The notes below the pieces were generated by a model. It searched no databases, had not been told where the DNA came from, and was given only the letters and a program-made list of their open reading frames with translations. Position numbers and translations under genes: made by a program. This document shows positions 15,420 through 21,557 of a DNA stretch of 21,557 nucleotides, piece by piece (the first letter of the stretch is position 1; every line of letters begins with the position of its first letter). Source of the DNA: Rubrivivax sp. Lineage in GTDB: Bacteria > Pseudomonadota > Gammaproteobacteria > Burkholderiales > Burkholderiaceae_C. Location: NCBI GenBank assembly GCA_030693565.1, contig JAUYAJ010000141.1, forward strand, positions 1 through 21,557, read 5' to 3'.

Positions 15420-16253
15420 TCAGGCTTGATCGTCGACTCCGAGCGCATGTCCCGTCTGTGCGACAGCGCACCCAATGGCCCGCTCCGAACGACCTCCGCG
15501 ATCTGGCAATCCTGCACTGCTGGCCAGAATGTGCGGGCTCAAGCCTTCGGCCCAGACCGCGTAGCCGCTGGCACTTGGATGGATGCCATCCGCTGCCATG
15601 CCCAGCGTCGTCGTCGTTTCTGGATGCCAGTGCATGATGCGAACGCATTGCTCAGGCAGCATCGCCGCCAGGGTATCGTTCATCTGTCGTGCCCAACGGC
15701 CCATGAACCAACGCAGCGGCTGTGGCAGCGCCAGGCAGGCATGCATGGGTGGTACGGCGCTGTGCACCAGCAGCGCGGGCCCGAACCGCTGTTCGATCAG
15801 CGTGGCCAGGCGGTCTTGCCAGAGCGCCCACCGAAGCGGGCTGAGCAAGCCCGTCGCATCGTTGGCGCCGACCGAGAGCACCACCACGTCGAAGTCCGTG
15901 CGAGGTGCTGCTTCCAGCATTTCCAGCAAGCCTGCCGAGTCCAGTCCGTTGGCTGCCAGCACGCGCCAATGCACCGTGTGATGGGGACTCAGGCATCGCA
16001 CCAGCTGCCCGCACAGACCTTGGTCCTGCGTCGGGGCACCCACACCGGCGGCACCTGAATCACCGGCCACCAGAAGGCGCAGCCGTGGTCCACGGCCGGC
16101 CGTGCCGGCGCGGTGGCCCGGGGGCTCGGGCATGCATGGCCAGGCCCGCCGCACCTGCAAGGCCTGCAGCCACAGCAGCGGCCACAGCACGCTCGTCAAC
16201 AGTAGACGTTGCCAATCCATGCGATGGCGCTCAGGTTGGGGGGCGCGTGTCAT
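15420..16253 (-). CDS. SGNH/GDSL-type esterase or lipase
   Basis: 277 aa from the ATG at 16253, 11 bp after the amidotransferase stop; an internal ATG at 16220 is a possible alternative. An N-terminal hydrophobic stretch (LLLTSVLWPLLWLQAL) suggests a membrane anchor or signal. SGNH blocks are intact: Ser in LLVAGDSGAAGVGA, Gly/Asn in VVLSVGANDATG and the Asp-His pair in DGIHPSASGY. These enzymes cleave acyl or other esters. The last 30 residues after the catalytic His have no clear counterpart, and the gene ends at the edge of the truncated GW-rich copy. Third gene of a leftward operon with the ATP-grasp and amidotransferase genes. Confidence 0.88.
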   Translation of the reverse strand: MTRAPQPERHRMDWQRLLLTSVLWPLLWLQALQVRRAWPCMPEPPGHRAGTAGRGPRLRLLVAGDSGAAGVGAPTQDQGLCGQLVRCLSPHHTVHWRVLAANGLDSAGLLEMLEAAPRTDFDVVVLSVGANDATGLLSPLRWALWQDRLATLIEQRFGPALLVHSAVPPMHACLALPQPLRWFMGRWARQMNDTLAAMLPEQCVRIMHWHPETTTTLGMAADGIHPSASGYAVWAEGLSPHILASSAGLPDRGGRSERAIGCAVAQTGHALGVDDQA

Positions 16254-16264
16254 CGGATTCGCCG

Positions 16265-18136
16265 TCAGGCGCCGACTGCGCCTGCCCCACCCGGCTCGCC
16301 GTCCACATGCACCTGCAGCCACCATTCCAGCAGCGCCAGGTGCCACAGCTTGCTGCCCTGGATGCGTGTGAAGTGGGCTTCCGGGTCAGCCAGCAGCTTG
16401 TCGACGTAGGCACGCTGGTACAGGCCGCGCTGGACGCAGGCGTCTGACATCAGGATGCTGCGCATGAGTTCCAGAAACGGGCCACGCACATGCTTCAGCG
16501 CGGGCACCGGGAAGTAGCCTTTCGGCCGGTCGATCACCGCATCGGGTATCACGCCGCGCGAGATCGCCTTCAGCGGGTATTTGCCACCTTCCTTGAGCTT
16601 GAGTTCAGGCGGCATCCGGGCTGCAAGCTCGACCAGTTCATGGTCCAGGAAGGGCACGCGCACCTCCAGGCCCCAGGCCATCGGCATGTTGTCCACACGC
16701 TTGACCGGATCGTCGACGATCAAGGTCGTGGTGTCGAAGCGCCAGACCTGATCGAGGAAAGTATCGGCCTGTGGCTTGGCCAGCTCGCGTGCCACCAGTT
16801 CGGTGGTCACGTCGGTTGCGGCCGGCACATCAGGCACTTCAGCCACTTCAGGCACCTGCCACGCCGGCGCGATCATCTCCACGTACTCGGCATGGTCGCG
16901 GTCAAAGTAGTGCCGGCTGAAGCGCTCAACCGCGGTGCCGGTTTCGGCGTCCATCAACGGGTACCAGAAGTAGCCGCCAAACACCTCGTCGGCGCCCTGC
17001 CCTGCCAGCACGACCTTCACTTCCTTCGACACCCGCTCGCTGAGCAGGTAGAACGCGATCACGTCGTGGCTCATCATCGGCTCGGTCATGGCCGCCACCG
17101 CTTCGGGCAGGCGTGCCAGCACCTCACTGTTCGGGATCAGATGCTTGTGGTGACGGGTCTTGAACTGCGCCGCGATCAGGTCCGAGAACTCGAACTCGTC
17201 GGCTTTCTCAGCGCCCACGCTGACGCCGGGGATGCCCTCGAAGCCGATCGAGAAGGTCAACAAGTTGTCGACATGGTCGGCGAGCAGGCCGACGAGCAGG
17301 CTTGAATCCAGGCCGCCGGACAACAACACGCCCACCGGCACGTCGGCGGCGAGACGTCGGCGCTCGATCGCGCGCACCAGCAGCTTGCGGGTCGCGTCCA
17401 ACCATTCAGTCTCGGTCAGTGGCTGTGCCGGCCGCGTGGCGTCCAGCGTCCAGTACACCCTCTGCGTGACCGAACCATCCGTGCGCAGCGTCATCGTCGT
17501 GGCGGGCGGCAGCTTGCGCACGCCGCGCAATACGGTGCGCGGAGCAGGCACCACGGTGTGCAGCGTGAAATGGTGATGCAAGGCCACCGGATCCAGCTGC
17601 GTGTCCACGCCGCCACCCGCCAGCAGCGCCGGCAGGCTCGACGCGAAGCGCAATCGCTGGGCGTCCTGCGTCAGGTACATCGGCTTGATGCCGAAACGGT
17701 CGCGCGCCAGGAACAGACTGCCCAGGCGCCCCTCTTGCGCGCCCCGCATGTCCCAGATGGCGAAGGCGAACATGCCATGGAAACGTTGCACGCAGGTCTC
17801 TCCCCAGGCGTGATACGCCTTGAGGATCACTTCGCTGTCGCCTTCAGAAAAGAAGACATAGCCCATGGCCATCAGCTCAGTGCGCAGCTCCAGGTAGTTG
17901 TAGATCGTGCCGTTGAACACCAGGGCCAGCTGCAGCGCGGCGTCAACCATCGGCTGATCGGCACTCGGCGACAAGTCGATGATCGCCAGGCGCCGGTGAC
18001 CGAAAGCCAGCGGCCCGTCGGCGAAGGTGCCGGCGTGGTCCGGCCCGCGGCGGGCCAGCTTCTCCGACATGCGTTCGACCGCCCGCCTATCGGGCGGTGC
18101 GCCGTCGAATCTCAGTTCACCGCAAATGCCGCACAT
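16265..18136 (-). CDS. Glutamine-dependent amidotransferase, NAGGN (AsnO) type asparagine synthase family
   Basis: 623 aa. Residues 1-220 are a class II glutaminase: Cys2 (MCGICGELRFDG), GHRRLAIIDLS 46-56, VFNGTIYNY 73-81 and EGDSE 98-102. The synthetase domain carries the PPi loop LLSGGLDSS 271-279, GQGADEVFGGY 379-389, DPVKRVDNMPMAWGLEVRVPF and DRPKGYFPVPALKH. These last segments, and the start, match from memory the N-acetylglutaminylglutamine amidotransferase group rather than ordinary AsnB. The reaction would be ATP-dependent transfer of ammonia from Gln to a carboxylate of a small peptide or amino acid. The start is inside the last 25 bp of the ATP-grasp gene, so translation is coupled. 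Activity looks intact; the substrate is inferred. Confidence 0.93.
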   Translation of the reverse strand: MCGICGELRFDGAPPDRRAVERMSEKLARRGPDHAGTFADGPLAFGHRRLAIIDLSPSADQPMVDAALQLALVFNGTIYNYLELRTELMAMGYVFFSEGDSEVILKAYHAWGETCVQRFHGMFAFAIWDMRGAQEGRLGSLFLARDRFGIKPMYLTQDAQRLRFASSLPALLAGGGVDTQLDPVALHHHFTLHTVVPAPRTVLRGVRKLPPATTMTLRTDGSVTQRVYWTLDATRPAQPLTETEWLDATRKLLVRAIERRRLAADVPVGVLLSGGLDSSLLVGLLADHVDNLLTFSIGFEGIPGVSVGAEKADEFEFSDLIAAQFKTRHHKHLIPNSEVLARLPEAVAAMTEPMMSHDVIAFYLLSERVSKEVKVVLAGQGADEVFGGYFWYPLMDAETGTAVERFSRHYFDRDHAEYVEMIAPAWQVPEVAEVPDVPAATDVTTELVARELAKPQADTFLDQVWRFDTTTLIVDDPVKRVDNMPMAWGLEVRVPFLDHELVELAARMPPELKLKEGGKYPLKAISRGVIPDAVIDRPKGYFPVPALKHVRGPFLELMRSILMSDACVQRGLYQRAYVDKLLADPEAHFTRIQGSKLWHLALLEWWLQVHVDGEPGGAGAVGA

Positions 18137-19881
18137 GACGCATCGGGTGCTGGGGACTTGCCAAACAGCAGCTCACGCATTCGGTCGCGTTCCGCCGCGG
18201 TGGGCCACGCGACGTTTTCAGGAGCAGCCTCAGGTGTCTGGGCTGCGCTGGGTGCGTGCGCCGGATCGACACGCCCTTCGGCGTCGAACCGCACCAGGCT
18301 GTAGGTCTCGTTGACGACAAGGTCCGGCGCACCGCATTTCAGGCGCACAAACCAGTCGGCCAGGCGCAGGGTCTGTCCGGCCATGGCATGGAGCGTTGCC
18401 TCGCCGCGCGCCAGCGCAACGTACAAGGCGTGGGGGACCGGGTGGACGCCGCTGCTTTCGTCGAGCAGGAAGACATAGGAGGCATGTGCATCGTCGTCAG
18501 CTCCGGCGTCGCCCGTGCAGGCAAGCACGGTTCGACCCGACGCATCCGCCGAGCTGTACACCGGCGCAAAGCCACCACCCGGCGTTCGAAAGTTGGTGGT
18601 CTGCCCCTGGTACAGCCGCGCGGCCACCCATTGCACTTGGCCGTCGTACGTGTAGGCACGAAGGTCGAACTTCATGGCCTTGGTGGCCCCTGTCGCAGGC
18701 CCTGCCGTCAGCGCGTCCGCGTCGTCGATCACCCGTTCCCCAGGTGGCACGATGGCCTGGGCGACGTAGTCGCCGGCCAGGATGTCCTGCCAGACGCGCT
18801 TCGTCAGCTTGTCTCCCCGGTAGGCCGCGCGGCTGCCAAAGCCTGCGACGGGCTTGAAAAACAAGCTGCGGCGCGCGTCCCACAAGCGCTGTGCGTCGGC
18901 CGCGTCGACGACCTCGGTGCGAGGCACATGCTCGAGCAGGATTTGCTGCGTCGCTTCCGGCACGCCCAACGCCTGCAAGTGCGCGGCATCGCTGAACAGT
19001 GCGAGGTGCCGCTTGTCGGCGTACAGCGCGTGGGCCTGCGGGTGAGGTGTCAGCACGACCGCTTGCTGCACATACGCTTCGCGCAGCGCGGCACTGCCCG
19101 GCTGCTCCAGGTAGAAGTCGGTCAGGCGGTTGTAGACCAGGTCGATGGCCAGGTCGCCGTGCCACAGCACGCCGTCGCGCCACACCAGCGCAGCCGGATC
19201 GGCGACGACCGCGCGCAGGCCGTGCCGCTCGAACAATTGCTGGAACAGCAGGAACTCCGGGTAGAGGTACTGATCCTCGGGCGCCACGTCGACGATGGCG
19301 ATGCTGGCCAGCGGGCGCATGCCACCATTCAGGCCAGCCAACTGCCATTCATGCTGAAACATGTCGACGATGCCTTGCTCGAACGAGGCCACGCTGCCCA
19401 GTGTGGGCACCATCCCAGCCACCGCCGTGCAGCACGCCCGCTGCGCCCGCGCCATCACCGCGTTGAGCATCGCCCCGCCGGCGTTGGTATTGACCTCGAT
19501 CAGCCCCAGGCGACCCTGACTCAGGTGAAAGTCGTAGCCGAAGAAGACCCCCAGCGGCCCGCCGGCGCCGATCCGGGCGATGGCCGGTGCGTCGGCCAGC
19601 ACCTGCTCCCGATACGCCGGCAAGGCCACCACCGATTCAACGGCCTGCATCACCTGCGCCATGCGCTGCAACTGTGGTGTCGCGACAAACACGGGTCGTG
19701 CAGCAAAGAGATACGGACATCGCTGTCGAACCATCTCTGAAAGACCGGGCTGCCCCAGTTCCGAATCGAGGGCGCGCGCCAGCGATTTCTGGTCCAGGCT
19801 GAAGCAGAAGCATGCGCTGTTGAGCATGTCGATGGCGCTGCGGGGCGCGTCGAGTTGCGGTAGTGGCAGGACAGCGCTCAT
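18112..19881 (-). CDS. Circularly permuted ATP-grasp ligase, glutathionylspermidine synthase-like
   Basis: 589 aa from the ATG at 19881 (AGAGAG upstream); another ATG at 19899 has no binding site. No signal or helices. Residues 112-136 (VFFGYDFHLSQG, LGLIEVNTNAGG) resemble the metal-binding R-x-DF...E-x-N-A of glutathionylspermidine synthase. The ATP loop comes later: FFKPVAGFGSRAAYRG 341-356, then VAQAIVPPGE 373-382, KFDLRAYTYDG 404-414 and QGQTTNFRTPGGGFAPV 425-441. Metal residues before the phosphate loop are the sign of circular permutation. The likely reaction is ATP-driven amide formation between a carboxylate and an amine. No amidase domain is attached. Substrates unknown; it heads the operon with the amidotransferase. 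Confidence 0.8.
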   Translation of the reverse strand: MSAVLPLPQLDAPRSAIDMLNSACFCFSLDQKSLARALDSELGQPGLSEMVRQRCPYLFAARPVFVATPQLQRMAQVMQAVESVVALPAYREQVLADAPAIARIGAGGPLGVFFGYDFHLSQGRLGLIEVNTNAGGAMLNAVMARAQRACCTAVAGMVPTLGSVASFEQGIVDMFQHEWQLAGLNGGMRPLASIAIVDVAPEDQYLYPEFLLFQQLFERHGLRAVVADPAALVWRDGVLWHGDLAIDLVYNRLTDFYLEQPGSAALREAYVQQAVVLTPHPQAHALYADKRHLALFSDAAHLQALGVPEATQQILLEHVPRTEVVDAADAQRLWDARRSLFFKPVAGFGSRAAYRGDKLTKRVWQDILAGDYVAQAIVPPGERVIDDADALTAGPATGATKAMKFDLRAYTYDGQVQWVAARLYQGQTTNFRTPGGGFAPVYSSADASGRTVLACTGDAGADDDAHASYVFLLDESSGVHPVPHALYVALARGEATLHAMAGQTLRLADWFVRLKCGAPDLVVNETYSLVRFDAEGRVDPAHAPSAAQTPEAAPENVAWPTAAERDRMRELLFGKSPAPDASCAAFAVN

Positions 19882-20185
19882 GGACTCTCTGGTAAGCATA
19901 GGGTGGGGTTGGGGTAAGGCGGGTCAGGCAATCGGTTCGCCGTTCACCTTGACAGGCTATCCGTCGATTCCCCTGCCGTCTGTTCGGTGGGTAACCCGGC
20001 GGCAATCCCGGTGTGATCCGCTGGAACGCCCCTGTCGACCGAGGAAACGCTTGGTGTCTATGTGCGGCAGCGCAGCGACCGTGCAGGCCGCGGGGGTCAG
20101 GGTCTGTGCCTCGCCCTTGGCGTTGGTGGTGGTGTTGGCGAACCTGTCGCTACATTTGAGTGCAGCAACCCACGCCAAGGATCTG
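19882..20185. promoter_or_regulatory. Divergent intergenic region between ATP-grasp operon and permease
   Basis: 304 bp holding the promoters of both transcripts. A TTGACA at 19949-19954 on the plus strand is a possible -35, but I see no good -10 at normal spacing. AAGGA precedes the permease ATG by about 5 bp. No clear operator repeat was found by eye. Confidence 0.4.
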
Positions 20186-21557
20186 ATGAGCGATCACGGC
20201 AAGCACGGATCATCTGGCGCCTACAAGGCAGGCAGCCTCAGTCTGGCCGGCGCCGTCGCGATGGGCACTGGCGTGATGATCGGTGCCGGCATCTTCGCGC
20301 TGACCGGCCAGGTGGCTCAACTTGCCGGTCCGCTGTTTCCCCTGGCGTTCGTGGTCGCGGCCGTCGTCAGCGCATTCAGTGCCTACAGCTACATCAAACT
20401 GGCCAGCGCCTATCCGTCGGCTGGCGGCATCGGGATGTTCCTGATGAAGGCCTACGGCCGCAGCGTGATGACAGGCGGATTGGCCTTGCTGATGGTGCTG
20501 TCGATGGTCATCAACGAGAGCCTTGTTGCACGAACCTTCGGCACCTATGTGATGCAGGCGGTGGACGCGCCGACCAACCCGGTGTGGGTGCCGGTCCTCG
20601 GTGTCTCGCTGATTGCCGTTGTCTTTGCCATCAACGTCGCGACGAATGCCGTGATCAGCCGCGTCGCGGTGTTCGCCGCGCTGCTGAAGGTGGGCGGGGT
20701 GCTGGTGTTTGCGCTGGTGGCCCTGTGGTTCGCCGGCTTCTCGTTCCGCCCCTCAGGCACCGAAACAGACCTGGGCCTGGGCGCTGGCGGGGTCGAAGGC
20801 TTCATCGCTGCAGTGGCGCTCGGCATCCTGGCCTACAAGGGCTTCACGACGATCACCAACAGCGGCAGCGAGCTGAAGAACCCCGAGAAGAACATCGGTC
20901 GGGCGATCATCATCTCGCTGGCCATCTGTCTGATCGTCTACCTGCTTGTTTCCTGGGCGGTCGGCTCCACGCTGTCGATCGAACAGGTCGCCAAGGCCCG
21001 CGATTACGCCCTGGCCGAGGCTTCGCGGCCTGCCTTGGGCCAGTACGGTGTCTGGTTCACCATCGCCGTGGCGATTGTGGCCACTTCGTCGGGGCTTCTG
21101 GCCAGTGTGTTCGCCGTGTCACGCATGCTGGCCATGCTCACGAAGATGGAACTGGTCCCGCACAGGCACTTGGGCATGACAGGCCATCTGCAGACCCACA
21201 TGCTGGTTTACACCTGCGTCGCGGCGGCGCTGCTGGCGGCGTTTTTCGACCTCAGCCGAATCGCCGCGCTGGGCGCGATCTTCTACCTGCTGATGGACAT
21301 CGGGATCCACTGGGGCCTGTTGCGACACTTGAAATCCGAAGTCAATGCCAAGCCTTTCATCTTGATCACGGCGATGGTCCTGGATGCCCTGCTGCTGGGC
21401 GTTTTCCTGTGGGTGAAGGTTCGACAGGAACCGATGATCCTGGCCTGGGCGGGAGGCGGTATCGCTGCCATCTTCCTGCTCGAGTGGCAGTTTCTCAGGA
21501 TGCATCGCTTTTCGGACGGCGAGGATCCTAACTACCGCAGCCCTGCCGGATCCGACG
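20186..21557 (+). CDS. APC-family amino acid permease (3' end cut by window)
   Basis: 457 codons visible with no stop before the right edge. The ATG at 20186 has AAGGA 5 bp upstream. The first helix carries the APC signature GTGVMIGAGIFALTG, and about twelve hydrophobic helices follow (for example LAFVVAAVVSAFSAYSYIKLA, FTIAVAIVATSSGLLASVFAVSR). The segment NSGSELKNPEKNIGRAI between helices is typical of the amino acid/polyamine/organocation superfamily. Probably imports or exchanges an amino acid or amine by proton symport. Divergent from the ATP-grasp/amidotransferase operon, so it may supply a precursor. The substrate is not predictable from the sequence. Confidence 0.9.
   Translation, partial: MSDHGKHGSSGAYKAGSLSLAGAVAMGTGVMIGAGIFALTGQVAQLAGPLFPLAFVVAAVVSAFSAYSYIKLASAYPSAGGIGMFLMKAYGRSVMTGGLALLMVLSMVINESLVARTFGTYVMQAVDAPTNPVWVPVLGVSLIAVVFAINVATNAVISRVAVFAALLKVGGVLVFALVALWFAGFSFRPSGTETDLGLGAGGVEGFIAAVALGILAYKGFTTITNSGSELKNPEKNIGRAIIISLAICLIVYLLVSWAVGSTLSIEQVAKARDYALAEASRPALGQYGVWFTIAVAIVATSSGLLASVFAVSRMLAMLTKMELVPHRHLGMTGHLQTHMLVYTCVAAALLAAFFDLSRIAALGAIFYLLMDIGIHWGLLRHLKSEVNAKPFILITAMVLDALLLGVFLWVKVRQEPMILAWAGGGIAAIFLLEWQFLRMHRFSDGEDPNYRSPAGSD

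Noticed and set aside
14171..15637. Plus-strand open frame of 488 codons
   Set aside because: It is antisense to cytochrome c, the Met-rich lipoprotein and the SGNH end. Its His-rich part is just the complement of the Met codons (CAT for ATG).
16490..19740. Long plus-strand frames (16490-17305, 17558-18304, 18256-19740)
   Set aside because: They are antisense to the amidotransferase and ATP-grasp genes, which have full catalytic motifs; the plus-strand translations have none.
15420..19881. A standard NAGGN osmolyte operon
   Set aside because: The amidotransferase fits, but the GNAT/ATP-grasp synthetase is absent and the neighbouring ligase is of another type.
20062..21531. Plus-strand open frame of 489 codons over the permease
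   Set aside because: Wrong frame: the overlapping frame from 20186 has the APC signature, membrane helices and a ribosome binding site.
1..21557. CRISPR array, tRNA, rRNA or phage genes
   Set aside because: No regularly spaced repeats, cloverleaf-like or rRNA-like sequence, and no phage structural genes were recognised on reading.

Overview
The window is high-GC DNA (roughly two thirds G+C by eye) with dense, strongly GC3-biased genes and many long antisense shadow frames. Protein styles (KaiC/GGDEF pair, PRC-barrel, stand-alone CheB, IS66 element, small GG/W-rich membrane peptides, Met-rich lipoprotein) suggest a betaproteobacterium of the order Burkholderiales, in the Rubrivivax/Leptothrix/Methylibium neighbourhood. 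This is an inference from family resemblance; no rRNA or tRNA is present to confirm it.

Left part (1-8000) is a stress and signalling block. It opens with the C-terminal part of a Ca2+-type P-type ATPase followed 3 bp later by a PAP2 phosphatase. Next is a tightly overlapping unit of a small conserved protein, a two-domain KaiC-like ATPase and a diguanylate cyclase (4-bp and 17-bp overlaps). After a poorly coding stretch come a shortened PRC-barrel protein, a convergent stand-alone CheB methylesterase domain, a PAS-like protein and an orphan response regulator.

Middle (8000-11000) is a decayed IS66-family element on the minus strand (tnpA frameshifted, tnpB open, tnpC with a nonsense codon and a frameshift). 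It abuts a 5'-truncated, twice-frameshifted TlpA/thioredoxin-like gene. Several lesions sit in or beside short homopolymer runs, so both real decay and sequencing error must be considered.

11000-15420 holds small envelope genes: a lipoprotein, a GW-rich one-helix membrane protein, a DsbA-fold protein lacking the second active-site Cys, a YdjM-like membrane hydrolase, a lipid-anchored monohaem cytochrome c, a lipoprotein that is about one quarter methionine, and a truncated second copy of the GW-rich membrane protein.

15420-19881 is a compact leftward operon, and the best candidate for an undescribed system: a circularly permuted ATP-grasp ligase resembling glutathionylspermidine synthase, a glutamine-dependent amidotransferase of the N-acetylglutaminylglutamine-amide (AsnO-like) type, and an SGNH/GDSL hydrolase. 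An APC-family amino acid permease is transcribed divergently and runs off the right edge. Together these look like a pathway for making, amidating, trimming and perhaps transporting a small peptide-like metabolite. The amidotransferase resembles the NAGGN osmolyte enzyme, but its usual GNAT/ATP-grasp partner is absent and a different ligase takes that place.
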